Notes: generated by a model from the sequence alone, not told the origin. Numbered from the stretch's first letter, positions 33,799-43,028 are shown. The stretch is DNA of 64,000 nt from Frankia umida (GCF_023242945.1 NZ_JALKFT010000007.1:186001-250000); one strand, 5' to 3'. Translations and numbers: made by a program.

Positions 33799-36700
33799 AT
33801 GCCCGAACGCGACAGTCTGCGGTTCGCGATCCTTGGTCCGCTGGAGCTCACCGTGGCCGGCGTTCCGCTGGCGATCGGCGGCACCCAGCGCAAGGTGCTG
33901 TTGACCGTGCTGCTGCTCGAGGTCGGCCGGGTCGTGCCGACGCACCGGCTGCTGGACGCGATCTGGCGGGAAGCCGCGCCGGAGCGGGCGCAGGGCACGC
34001 TGCGCACCCATGTCAGCGAGCTGCGGCGGCGCATCGAGGCCGGCCCCGCTCCCCAGGTCCTGCAGCGTCGAGGCGAGGGGTACGTGCTCGACGTCCGCCC
34101 GGAGCAGATCGATGCGAACCGGGCCCGCCGGCTGCTGGCGCAGGGTCGGCGGGCGATGGAGGACGGCGACCCGGTCAGCGCGATCGCCCCGCTGCAGGAG
34201 GCCCAGTCGCTGTGGCGTGGGCCGTCACTCGCGGATGTGGCCGACCATCCGTTCGCGCACAGTTACGTCAACGCGCTCACCGAACTGCAGCTGGACGTGA
34301 CCAAGACCAGGATCGACGCGGACCTGGCGCTGGGCCGCCACCGGGAGCTGCTCGGCGAGCTGAAACTGCAGGTCGACCTGCATCCCACCGACGACGGGCT
34401 ACGCCGGGAGCTGGCGCTGGCCCTCTACCGCGACGGCCGGGTCGACGACGCCGCCCGGGCCTGCCAGGCGGGACTCGCCGCCCGGCACGAGCTGGGGCTG
34501 GAATCCCCGTTGCTGCGCCGGATGCAGGAGGACGTGCTACGCGGAGCACCGTCGCTGGCCTGGACACCACCGCGGTCGCTGAACCGCCCCGTCGTCGTCA
34601 CGGCACCCGCCCGCGGTGGCAGTTCACTGCCACCGGACGTCAAGGAGTACACCGGGCGTGACACCCTCCAGGCCGACGCGCTGGCGCTGCTCACGGAGCC
34701 TGCGGCGCTCACCCAGGGCACGGTGGCCATCGCCTACGCCGGCAAGGCCGGGACCGGCAAGACGGCCCTGGCCGTCCACATCGCGCATCGGATCCGCGCG
34801 CACTTCACCGACGTGCTGTACGTGGACCTGCGCGGCACCAGCCGGCCGCTGGAGCCCGTGCGGGTGCTGACCAGGTTCGTCCAGGCGCTCGGGGTCAGCC
34901 GGGCGGCGGTGCCGACCGACCCCGACGATCTGGTCGAGATGTACCTGCAGCTGTTGTCCACCCGCCAGGCGCTGATCCTGCTGGACAACGCGGCGAACGA
35001 GGCGCAGCTGCGGCAGCTGATCCCGTCCGGCCCGGGATGCGCGGTGATCGTCACCAGCCGACCACGGCTGTCCGGGCTGACCATGCCGTGTCGGGTGCTC
35101 GACGTGCTGATCCCGGACGACGCGGTGCAGCTGCTGGAGCGGGTCGTCGGGGCCGAGCGGGTGGCCATGGAGGAGAAGGCCGCCCGTGACATCGTCGGGC
35201 TGTGCGGCTATCTGCCCCTGGCGATCCAGATCGCCGGCCGCAAGCTCTTCGCGCATCCCCACTGGCGACTGTCGCGGATCGTGACCCGCCTGTCGACGGA
35301 ACGCGATCGACTGACCTGGTTGGAGCTCGGTGACCTGGAGATCCGGGCGAGCTTCCAGCTCAGCTACGACGGCCGACCGTCGGACGAACAGCGCGCCTTC
35401 CGGCTGCTCTCCCTGCCGGGAGTCAGCGACTTCACCACCTGGGCCGCGGCCGCGGTCCTCGCCGGCGAGGTCCGCGAGGCCGAGGACCTCGTGGACCAGC
35501 TCGTGGACGCACAGCTGCTGGAACGGCGCGGTCCGGACCCCAGCGGCATCGAACGGTACGGCTTCCACGACCTGCTGCGGGTGTTCGCCCGCGAACTGCT
35601 GGCCGAGCACGCGGCCGGCGCGCGGCCGGCGGACGATCCCGACGCGGACCCTCCCGAGGCGGACGGACGGCGCCCGCACCAGCCCGAAGGTGGGGTCGAC
35701 CGGCAACTCGCCGTCGACGCCGCCCCCACCGGGGGCGTGGTCGCGGGTCCCCTGACCGCGATACCGGTACCTTTGCCAGCCGAACACGCCGCGACACTCG
35801 AGCGCTTGCTGTACGCCTATCTGGTGATGCTGCGTACGGCGGTCGCCACCTTCAGCCCCGGCGGGATGCCGGCGTTGCGGCCGACCGCGGCGATCCCGAC
35901 CCGGATCGCCGACCGCGACCCGGGACAGGTCGGCGGCCCCGCGTTCCTCGAGCTGACGCACCGTCCGCTGGTCTGGTTCGCCGCCGAGCGGTCGAACCTG
36001 CTCGCGCTGCTGGAACAGGCCGCCGCGGCCGGTCTGGACCAGCCGACCTGGCTGCTCGCCGCCGAGGCCGCCGACTTCTACCTGTTCGGGGCGCACTGGT
36101 CGGACTGGGACCGTTCGCACGAGCTGGGCCTGGCCGCGGCGCGCCGCGGTGGCGACCGGCAGGCCGAGGCGGAGCTGCTGACCAACCTCGGTGAGCGGGA
36201 GATGACACTGGCCTTCGAGGAGGCGTTCTGGCGGCTGGACGCCGTCGGACGCGACCCGGGTGGACAGCCGGCGGTGGCCGTCGACCGGCGGGCGGCCGAC
36301 CATCTGGCGTTGGCCACCGCACGGTTCTCCCGGGCCCGGGAGATCCTGGCCGGGCTCGGAGCGGACCTCGGTGAGGCACGGGCGGTACGCGGTCTGGGTA
36401 GCACCTGTCGCGGCCGGGGCGAGCAGACCAGCGCGTTCGAGCACTTCGAGGCGGCGCTTGACACGATGCGGCGCACCCGTGCCCGCCGCGCCGAGGCGGA
36501 GACCCTGGTCAGCCTGGCCATGACGTACGGCGATCGGGGCGAACTCACCGACGCCATCACCTGCCTGACGATGAGCCTGACGATCGCGCGGGACCTGGGC
36601 AACCGTCCGCTCCAGGCCCAGGCCCAGCGCCGACTCGGTGATCTCTACCGCTACCAGCACCGGCCCGAGCAGGCGCTGACCGCCTACAACGAGTGCCTGC

Positions 36701-37743
36701 CGATGCTCGCGGAGCTACCCGACCCGGTCTGGGAACCGCGGGTGCTGGTGCGCCGCGGCGACATCCTGGCCGAACTCGGCGATCAGCCCGCGGCCCGCCG
36801 GTCCTGGCAGCAGGCCGTCACCCTGCTGCGCGAACGCGGATCCACCGAGCTGGCCGCGGCCGAACGTCGACTGTCCGCGCCGATGGCCACCGAACCCGCC
36901 CAGTTCACCGGCGGACGGCTGCTCGATACCTTCGACCCGGCCGGTTTCACCGCCCGGGTGGCGGGCTCCCGGCGCAGCGTCCGACTGCTGAACACCTGGA
37001 CGGACCTGGTCATCGCACCGCACCGGGAGATCTTCACCGGCGCTCTGCGGGCCGCCGTCGCGGCCGGCGCGATCGTGCAGATCCTGCTGCTCGACCCCGA
37101 CTCTCGGGCCGCCAGCGCCCGCGCCGCCGACCTCGGGCACCGCGTCGACGTCTCGGCGCTGATCCGGGCGAACCTGCTGGCGCTGGCCGAGCTGCGGGCC
37201 CGGCTCGACCCGGTCGGGCAGGCCCGCCTGGGCGTGCGGCTCTACGCCGAGCAGCCGCTGGCGAGCTACCACCGGTGGGACACCGGCGCGCTGGTGTCGA
37301 GCTTCCCGGTCGGGGTCTCCTCGTCCGCGGCGACCCAGCACGAGGCGACGATCTCCTCCACCCTCGTCCAGTTCGTCGAGCAGTACTTCGACCGGATGTG
37401 GGGTCCGACGGGCAGCGTCTCGTTGGACGACTACCTGCGGGTGACGCTGCGGGTGTCCTCGACCGACGCCGACCCGCTCGAGGTGCGCTGCGCCTACGTC
37501 CGCGTGGACGACGCCGTCTACCTGCACTGTCCCGAGCTGCACGAGCTGCTGCACGGCGGCGGCCCCGACGATCTGGTGGCCACGCTGCCCACGGTCGGCA
37601 CCCATCCGCTGGGCGCCGAGGGGCACTGGCGGGTGGTGCCCCTGCGGGACAACGACGGTGCCGACACGGTGGCCGCCGCCTTCACCCGCAAGTACGGCAC
37701 CCCCCACGAAGCCCTGCTGTGCCTGACCTCGATGCGCAGGTGA
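33799..37743 (+). CDS. AfsR/SARP-family transcriptional regulator with NB-ARC, TPR and PLD-like C-terminal domain
   Basis: A 1,314-residue regulator. Residues about 7-100 form an OmpR-type winged helix (LRFAILGPLELTVAG, TLRTHVSELRRRIEAG); 105-260 a bacterial transcriptional activator (BTAD) domain (ARRLLAQGRRAMEDGD, FAHSYVNALTEL); 290-620 an NB-ARC ATPase with Walker A AGKAGTGKTALA (near 314-325) and LILLDNAANEAQLRQLIP; about 790-1,020 TPR-like helices; and from 1,050 a C-terminal domain (RSVRLLNTWTDL, AIVQILLLDPDSRAA, FVEQYFDRMWG) resembling DUF5919/phospholipase D-like regions of some regulators. ATG 33799 has AGAGGA just upstream. Such proteins activate secondary-metabolism genes. Heptad repeats before it and before 38.75 kb are candidate targets. 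Confidence 0.93.
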   Translation: MPERDSLRFAILGPLELTVAGVPLAIGGTQRKVLLTVLLLEVGRVVPTHRLLDAIWREAAPERAQGTLRTHVSELRRRIEAGPAPQVLQRRGEGYVLDVRPEQIDANRARRLLAQGRRAMEDGDPVSAIAPLQEAQSLWRGPSLADVADHPFAHSYVNALTELQLDVTKTRIDADLALGRHRELLGELKLQVDLHPTDDGLRRELALALYRDGRVDDAARACQAGLAARHELGLESPLLRRMQEDVLRGAPSLAWTPPRSLNRPVVVTAPARGGSSLPPDVKEYTGRDTLQADALALLTEPAALTQGTVAIAYAGKAGTGKTALAVHIAHRIRAHFTDVLYVDLRGTSRPLEPVRVLTRFVQALGVSRAAVPTDPDDLVEMYLQLLSTRQALILLDNAANEAQLRQLIPSGPGCAVIVTSRPRLSGLTMPCRVLDVLIPDDAVQLLERVVGAERVAMEEKAARDIVGLCGYLPLAIQIAGRKLFAHPHWRLSRIVTRLSTERDRLTWLELGDLEIRASFQLSYDGRPSDEQRAFRLLSLPGVSDFTTWAAAAVLAGEVREAEDLVDQLVDAQLLERRGPDPSGIERYGFHDLLRVFARELLAEHAAGARPADDPDADPPEADGRRPHQPEGGVDRQLAVDAAPTGGVVAGPLTAIPVPLPAEHAATLERLLYAYLVMLRTAVATFSPGGMPALRPTAAIPTRIADRDPGQVGGPAFLELTHRPLVWFAAERSNLLALLEQAAAAGLDQPTWLLAAEAADFYLFGAHWSDWDRSHELGLAAARRGGDRQAEAELLTNLGEREMTLAFEEAFWRLDAVGRDPGGQPAVAVDRRAADHLALATARFSRAREILAGLGADLGEARAVRGLGSTCRGRGEQTSAFEHFEAALDTMRRTRARRAEAETLVSLAMTYGDRGELTDAITCLTMSLTIARDLGNRPLQAQAQRRLGDLYRYQHRPEQALTAYNECLPMLAELPDPVWEPRVLVRRGDILAELGDQPAARRSWQQAVTLLRERGSTELAAAERRLSAPMATEPAQFTGGRLLDTFDPAGFTARVAGSRRSVRLLNTWTDLVIAPHREIFTGALRAAVAAGAIVQILLLDPDSRAASARAADLGHRVDVSALIRANLLALAELRARLDPVGQARLGVRLYAEQPLASYHRWDTGALVSSFPVGVSSSAATQHEATISSTLVQFVEQYFDRMWGPTGSVSLDDYLRVTLRVSSTDADPLEVRCAYVRVDDAVYLHCPELHELLHGGGPDDLVATLPTVGTHPLGAEGHWRVVPLRDNDGADTVAAAFTRKYGTPHEALLCLTSMRR

Positions 37744-37785
37744 ACATCACTGTGCGTCGGTACGCGGATCAGAGGAGATGCGCGG

Positions 37786-38559
37786 ATGACTGGGACGAGC
37801 TCGTCGAATCCGTCGGGTCCCACGGGAGCCGGCGCACCGCTGGTGACCGTCGACTTCTGGCGGGTCCCCCGCCGCCGGGTGGGGCATGCCGTGGCCCGGG
37901 TGGCCACCGACCGGGCGGCGCTGCGCCACATCAGCGGGCTACGGTTCGCCAAACTGCTGGGGACGGGCTCGGCGAACAGCCTGGGCATGCGTGGGGCCGA
38001 CCCGCGGCAGTGGGCGATGCTGTCGGTCTGGGAGACCCGGTCGGCGGCGCGGTCGTTCGAACGCTCGGCGCCGATCCGGGCCTGGGCTGCCCTGGCCGAG
38101 GAACGCTGGCGTATCGATCTGCATCCTCTGTCGGCGCGGGGCCAGTGGTCGCGGCGGGAACCGTTCGGTGACCCGAGCACCGCGCACTGGCCCGCCGCGG
38201 CCGAGGACGCCCGGATCGCGGTGATCACCCGGGCCCGGCTCGCAGCCCGGCACACCCTGACCTTCCGCCGGGCCGTGCCGGCGGTGGTCGCCGACCTCGC
38301 CCAGGCCGAGGGGCTGCTGTTCTGCGCCGGGATCGGGGAGGCGCCGGTCGGTCTGACCGGGACGTTCAGCCTGTGGCACGACACCGCCTCGTTGCGCCGG
38401 TTCGCCTACGGCCGGCCGGCGCACGCCGAGGTCGTGCGGCGCACCCCGGAGGTCGGCTGGTACAGCGAGCAGATGTTCGCCCGTTTCGCCGTGCTCGCCT
38501 CCCGCGGCACCCTCGGCGGACGTGATCCGCTGCTGCACCTGGCGCCGACCCCGGGTTGA
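37786..38559 (+). CDS. Spheroidene monooxygenase (CrtA)-like protein
   Basis: 257 residues. The pattern VTVDFWRVPRRRVG, LRFAKLLGTGSANSLGMRGADPRQWAMLSVWE, and RGQWSRREPFG followed by RAVPAVVADLAQAEGLLFCAGIGEAPVGLTGTFSLW corresponds to the CrtA family, which in phototrophs introduces a keto group at C-2 of acyclic carotenoids. The presence of CruF-, CruG- and CrtD-like genes nearby supports carotenoid oxidation; the exact substrate is inference. ATG at 37786 has AGAGGAG 8 bases upstream and follows the SARP gene by 42 bases, probably on its transcript. The stop codon lies inside the first SARP-type heptad of the following intergenic region. Confidence 0.82.
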   Translation: MTGTSSSNPSGPTGAGAPLVTVDFWRVPRRRVGHAVARVATDRAALRHISGLRFAKLLGTGSANSLGMRGADPRQWAMLSVWETRSAARSFERSAPIRAWAALAEERWRIDLHPLSARGQWSRREPFGDPSTAHWPAAAEDARIAVITRARLAARHTLTFRRAVPAVVADLAQAEGLLFCAGIGEAPVGLTGTFSLWHDTASLRRFAYGRPAHAEVVRRTPEVGWYSEQMFARFAVLASRGTLGGRDPLLHLAPTPG

Positions 38560-38633
38560 CGCTCCGTTGAAGATCGGCGCCGCGGCTGCGTCGGACCGGC
38601 CGGTCTGCGGGCGTCGTTGACATCTCGTTGACG
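38555..38633 (+). promoter_or_regulatory. Two putative SARP operators upstream of the dehydrogenase-oxidase fusion
   Basis: Two pairs of direct heptads, each with an 11-bp period: GTTGACG-CTCC-GTTGAAG (38555-38572) and GTTGACA-TCTC-GTTGACG (38616-38633). The same heptad and spacing occur before the SARP gene, giving a shared motif GTTGA[CAT][AGC]-N4 repeated. The second pair ends 119 bases before the fusion-gene ATG, a plausible activator position. No obvious -10 hexamer was found downstream. Confidence 0.65.
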
Positions 38634-38752
38634 CCGGTTCGGCACGGTGGACGCATCCGACGGGCCACCGGGTCTGCGCCCCCCGCGTGCCGACGCGGCA
38701 CCCCGCGGAGCCGACGCACGCGCCCCCGACGAACCGGGATGAAGTACATCGC

Positions 38753-41326
38753 ATGTTGACGTCTCGCGATCAGGCACCCCCAGCCGCATCCGACCGCCGA
38801 CGGACCCTGATCTCCACGGCGCTCGGCCCCCGGGCGGCCGGCCGGCTTGCCGACACCGCGGCCGTGACGTTGCGCCCCGACCTCGCCGGCAGCCCGGCGG
38901 AGCTCGTCGAGGCACTGGTCACGCTGCGCCCACACACCCTCGTGGTCGGCGCGAACGCGGTCGATGCCACCGTGCTGACCCGCTGGGCCATGGCCGTCCG
39001 GCGCACCCACGACCGCCGGTCGCTGCTGCTGGTGCGCCGCGGCACCTCACTGGCCGCCATCGATCTCGGCGTCGCCACCGAACTCGGTATCACCGTGCGT
39101 AACACCCCCGAGGTGAACGCCCGTCACGTCGCCCAGTTCGTCATCGACCGGCTGTTCCCGGCGCCCCCCACCGCCCACGCCCCCACCGGCGCATCCGGGA
39201 CGGCCGAGGCGGGCAGCGCGGCGGCGGACGGTGCGCGTCCGATCCTGGGGCTCGTCGGCGCCGGCAACATCAACGGACGGGTGGCCAGAGCGGCCGTCGC
39301 CCGGGGCCACCGGCTGGTGGTGTGCGCGCCGTCGCTGGTGGCGGACCGGTCGGCCGCCGCCGTCTGGGCCGGCCGGCACCGGTTGCCCCTGGACCGAATC
39401 CAGGTGGCGGCCCGCGCCGAGGAGGTGCTCGAGGCGGCGAACGCCGTCAGTGTCGCGGTGCCACTGACCAGTTCCGGCCGGTGGGCGAGCGTCGACCTGC
39501 TGGACGCGGCCCGCCTTCGGACGTTCGGCGGCGACCGGCTGGTCTGCGTCAGCGAACCCGAGATCTGGACGGCGCAGGCCCTGCTCGATGCCTACGACCG
39601 GCGCGATCTCACCGTCGTGCTGGACAACGCCCCCCGCCTGCTCGTCGGCGTGCGCACCCTGCTCGCGAGCCGGATCCAGGCGGACGGCGGGGTGACACGC
39701 CCCGGGTTCACCCTGTGCTCCGCGGCGATGCGCGCCCCGGCCTGCGAGGCCGATCTGGACCAGGCCGTCCTCACCGCCCTCGGCCGAGCGGATCTGGACG
39801 ATCTCACCGGGACCGAGCTGTTCCCACCCCCGGCCGCCACCGATGCCATCCTCACCGCCCGCGGCGCCACCAGCGTTGCCGCCACCGGCGTTGACCGCGT
39901 CAACGTTGAGGGCGGCAGCCCTGACATCGGCGCCGGCGCCGGTGCGGTGGACGGGCCGCAGGTGGTGGTGCTCGGCGGGGGGATCGTCGGCCTGACCACC
40001 GCCCTGCTGCTGCACGCCCAGGGACATCGACGGATTCTGCTGCTGGACGCCGCCCCCGCGGACCGCGCCGACCACGCCGAGCAGGGCACGACGTTCGGTG
40101 GGGCGAACGCCCGCCACCTGTCCGCGACCGAATCCCTGCCGCAGGCGGACCTCGGCCGCATCGACGTGCTCACCCGCTCCCCCGCCGCGGGTGGCTGGGC
40201 GCTGCGGGACCCCGCCACCCTGGATCCGGTCGAGGCGGCCTGGGCGCGGGCGTTCGCCGACCGCGCCGACCAGCCCGGTCTGCACGCCGCCACCGAGGAC
40301 CTGGTGATCGCCCTGAACCGCCTCGGTCTGCGCGGCTGGTCGCATCTGTTCACCGGGGTCGAGGCGACCTGGCTGACGGGACTGCGCCAGGACAGCCGGC
40401 TCACCCGGGTCTACCTGGGCGGCGCCGACCTCGACGCCGGCGAGCAGCTGCAACGACGGGCCGGCGGCGATGTCACGCGGCTGTCCGACGAGGTGCTCCG
40501 GCGGGACTGGCCGGGGCTGGGCCGCACGATCCCGTTGCCCGGTGGGCCGCGCACCGTCGCGGGGGCGGTCGAGGTGGACGGCTACGCCGTCAACATTCAT
40601 GATCTTGCCGGACGGCTGCTCCGACACCTCGTCGGTCTTGGTGTCGAGGTGCGGGCGGACAGCCAGGTGGACAGCCTCGAGGCGACCGGGAACGCGGTGC
40701 TGCTGCGGCTGGCGGCGGGCCGGCTGGTGCGGGCGGGCCAGGTCGTCGTCACCGTGGGTGGCCGTGAGCTGGTCCGCCTGTGCGGATCGGACTGGCCGGG
40801 CGCCGGCGCCGTCAGCCAGATGCTGGGGGTGTCGCTGACCCTGCCGAACCCGGGGCTGCACCGACCCGTGAAGATCCACGCCGGTGATCCGCTCGGTGTG
40901 ATGAACGTGACGCTCTGCCCCGACGGGACGCTCATCCACGTCAGCGCCGGCTTCGGCTACCTGGGGCTGACCGCCCGCGACGCCGCCGCGGCGGCCGACG
41001 GCCTCGCCGAACTCCAGGAGAGCACCCTCGCGGCGGTGGGCGGTCTGTTCCCCGACCTGCACCGCGACGACGTCCGCGACATCCGGATCTGCACCCGTCC
41101 CGCTACCCCGGACGGGCTACCCCTGGTCACCGCCCTTCCTGGCCATGACGGTCGGGTGGTGATCGCCGCGGGCACCAACGCCGGCGGCGCCGTGCAGGCA
41201 CCAGCCATCGCGATGTTGGCCGCTGACCTGCTCCAGGGCACCGCACGCTGCGCGGGACTGGCCATGGCGGGCGACCGGATCGGCCTGCCCTCCATCCGGG
41301 AGAAAGCGCCCTGCGCGGCAGAGTGA
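38753..41326 (+). CDS. Fusion of 2-hydroxyacid dehydrogenase-like and DadA-like FAD oxidoreductase domains
   Basis: 857 residues with two different dinucleotide-binding modules. Residues about 20-365 resemble a D-isomer 2-hydroxyacid dehydrogenase: IDLGVATELGITVRNTPEVNARHVAQFVIDRL, then the Rossmann loop LGLVGAGNINGRVARAAVARGH (around 166) and VCVSEPEIWT. After an Ala/Gly linker (about 365-402), residues 403-850 form an FAD-dependent D-amino-acid dehydrogenase/oxidase fold: VVVLGGGIVGLTTALLLH, TFGGANARHLS, DGYAVNIHDLAGRLLRHL and a C-terminal RICTRPATPDGLPLVTALPG then AAGTNAGGAVQAPAIA. A two-step conversion between hydroxy/keto and amino acids is conceivable. ATG 38753 is favoured but has a poor ribosome site; GTG 38687 is possible. 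Probably SARP controlled. Confidence 0.8.
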   Translation: MLTSRDQAPPAASDRRRTLISTALGPRAAGRLADTAAVTLRPDLAGSPAELVEALVTLRPHTLVVGANAVDATVLTRWAMAVRRTHDRRSLLLVRRGTSLAAIDLGVATELGITVRNTPEVNARHVAQFVIDRLFPAPPTAHAPTGASGTAEAGSAAADGARPILGLVGAGNINGRVARAAVARGHRLVVCAPSLVADRSAAAVWAGRHRLPLDRIQVAARAEEVLEAANAVSVAVPLTSSGRWASVDLLDAARLRTFGGDRLVCVSEPEIWTAQALLDAYDRRDLTVVLDNAPRLLVGVRTLLASRIQADGGVTRPGFTLCSAAMRAPACEADLDQAVLTALGRADLDDLTGTELFPPPAATDAILTARGATSVAATGVDRVNVEGGSPDIGAGAGAVDGPQVVVLGGGIVGLTTALLLHAQGHRRILLLDAAPADRADHAEQGTTFGGANARHLSATESLPQADLGRIDVLTRSPAAGGWALRDPATLDPVEAAWARAFADRADQPGLHAATEDLVIALNRLGLRGWSHLFTGVEATWLTGLRQDSRLTRVYLGGADLDAGEQLQRRAGGDVTRLSDEVLRRDWPGLGRTIPLPGGPRTVAGAVEVDGYAVNIHDLAGRLLRHLVGLGVEVRADSQVDSLEATGNAVLLRLAAGRLVRAGQVVVTVGGRELVRLCGSDWPGAGAVSQMLGVSLTLPNPGLHRPVKIHAGDPLGVMNVTLCPDGTLIHVSAGFGYLGLTARDAAAAADGLAELQESTLAAVGGLFPDLHRDDVRDIRICTRPATPDGLPLVTALPGHDGRVVIAAGTNAGGAVQAPAIAMLAADLLQGTARCAGLAMAGDRIGLPSIREKAPCAAE

Positions 41327-41499
41327 CGACGTTACGTAGCAGGCGCTCCCGTCGGCCGGCGCCCTCGGCGATGGCCGCGTTATCGTCAGGCGATGTGAGG
41401 ATGCGCCCTGGCCCGCTGGCCCGCCGGTACCGCCCTGCGGGCCTGTTCGGTGCCGGGCTGTGCGAGCAGGCCGCAGGGGGCGGACAGGAGGCGACGCCG

Positions 41500-42207
41500 G
41501 TGACCGACGTGGACATCAGCGTGGTCCGGTGGTCGTCGAGTCGTATGCGGGCCCGACTGGACGACGTCATCGGGGTGTACAAGGCGGCTTTCCTCGACCT
41601 GCACGAACCCGACCCCGTCCGGGCCGCCCGCGACCGCGCCCACCACGCGCGCCGCCACTTCGACCGTCCTGACCTGCGCGCCGTCGCCGCCGTCACCTCC
41701 GATGACACCCTCGTCGGCATCACCTACGCGTTGCCCGGCCTGCCCGGCCAGTGGTGGCACGACGTCGTCGTCGACGCGCTCACCGCCATCTCCCCGGGTT
41801 CGGCCCGGCACTGGTTGGACGACGTCCTCGAGGTCGTCGAACTGCACGTGCTGCCCGCCTACCAGGGCCACACCCTGGGCCGTCAGCTGCTGCGCGAACT
41901 GCTGCGCGACGCGCCGCAGCGCACCGCGGCGCTGTCCGCCCTCGAACCGCACGGCAGCCGCGCCCGCCGGCTCTACGACAGCGAGGGCTTCGTCCCGCTG
42001 CTCAGCGACTTCCAGTTCCCCGGCACCGTCACCCCCTACGCCGTGCTCGGCAAGGAACTGGCCGGCCCCGTCCCGGAACCCGCCCCGCACAGCACCGTCA
42101 CGCACAGCAGCGTCACGCAGGGCAGCGTCAGCCAGAGCGCGACCGCGCGGGGCGCTGCCGGCGACGGGCATGCGCCGGGCACCGGCAGACCGGCGCCCGT
42201 CCGCTGA
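41500..42207 (+). CDS. GNAT-family N-acetyltransferase
   Basis: 235 residues. The GNAT core shows LVGITYALPG (strand 4), VVELHVLPAYQGHTLGRQLLRELL with the acetyl-CoA-binding Q/R-x-x-G-x-G/A-like loop, and ALEPHGSRARRLYDSEGFVPLL typical of the end of the fold. The acceptor is unknown. GTG at 41500 is preceded by AGGAGG at 8 bases, a strong reason to prefer it over the longer upstream frame. The last 55 residues are a repetitive Ser/Thr/Val-rich tail (units like HSSVTQGSV). The stop overlaps the following CruF-like gene (TGATG). Confidence 0.85.
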   Translation: MTDVDISVVRWSSSRMRARLDDVIGVYKAAFLDLHEPDPVRAARDRAHHARRHFDRPDLRAVAAVTSDDTLVGITYALPGLPGQWWHDVVVDALTAISPGSARHWLDDVLEVVELHVLPAYQGHTLGRQLLRELLRDAPQRTAALSALEPHGSRARRLYDSEGFVPLLSDFQFPGTVTPYAVLGKELAGPVPEPAPHSTVTHSSVTQGSVSQSATARGAAGDGHAPGTGRPAPVR

Positions 42208-43028
42208 TGTCCGCCCGCCCGGTGTCCCTGACACCCCGGGCGCCCCACCTGCTGGCCGCGGCCACGATCCTGGCGCAGATCGCCTACCCGCTGATGCCGG
42301 ACCACGCGCTGGACGCCCTCACGATCATCGTGGTGGTGCTCTTCTTCCTCACCAGCACCACCCACGCGGCCGTCACCCGCGGGCTGGCCTGGACCGCCGG
42401 CTACGTGGTCATCGCCGTCGGCGGCGGGCTGGGGGTGGAGCTGCTCGGAGTCCACACCGGCATCCCCTTCGGCCACTACACCTACGGGACGTCACTGGGC
42501 CCGCGGGTGTTCGGTGTCACCGCGGTGATACCGCTGGCCTGGGCGATGATGGCCTACCCCACCTACGTCCTGGTCCGACGTCACCGGCGGACCCCCGACC
42601 GGGCCGCCCTGCTGGGCGGCCTGGTCCTCGCCACCTGGGATCTCTTCCTCGACCCGCAGATGGTCGAGGCCGGCCACTGGACCTGGGCGGCCGCAGGGGG
42701 ACCGGCCCTCAACGGCATCCCGATCTCGAACTTCCTCGGCTGGCTGCTGGCCGGCACGGTCATGATCGGCGCCCTGCTCGCCCTGCCCGACCGCACACCT
42801 GAGCCCGAGCCCACGTCCGCGCGCGCATCCGCGTCCGAGGGTGTTCCACTGGTGATGCTCTGCTGGACGTATCTGTCCTCGGTGCTGGCGAACCTCACGT
42901 TCTTCGGCCGTCCGGGAGTCGCGGCGATCGGCGGGATCGCCATGGGCGCGACCCTTGTGCTCGCGCTGCGCCGCTGGCGCAGCGATGTCCCGGCCCGCGA
43001 CCCGGCCGGTCCGCGAGCGCGCCGGTGA
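42207..43028 (+). CDS. cruF: Carotenoid 1',2'-hydratase CruF-like membrane protein
   Basis: 273 residues with about seven hydrophobic helices, matching the carotenoid biosynthesis protein family (DUF422) that includes CruF, which adds water across the terminal C-1',2' double bond of acyclic ends. Recognisable segments: HTGIPFGHYTYGTSLGPRVFGV, IPLAWAMMAYPTYVLV, ATWDLFLDPQMVEAGHWTWA and GIPISNFLGWLL. It precedes a CruG-like glycosyltransferase with a 4-base overlap, the usual cruF-cruG pairing. ATG at 42207 overlaps the GNAT stop. Assignment to hydratase rather than another DUF422 function is inferred from this pairing. Confidence 0.85.
   Translation: MSARPVSLTPRAPHLLAAATILAQIAYPLMPDHALDALTIIVVVLFFLTSTTHAAVTRGLAWTAGYVVIAVGGGLGVELLGVHTGIPFGHYTYGTSLGPRVFGVTAVIPLAWAMMAYPTYVLVRRHRRTPDRAALLGGLVLATWDLFLDPQMVEAGHWTWAAAGGPALNGIPISNFLGWLLAGTVMIGALLALPDRTPEPEPTSARASASEGVPLVMLCWTYLSSVLANLTFFGRPGVAAIGGIAMGATLVLALRRWRSDVPARDPAGPRARR

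Noticed and set aside
38687..38752. 22-codon upstream extension of the fusion protein
   Set aside because: Possible GTG start, but the added residues show no similarity; the later ATG is kept, with low certainty.
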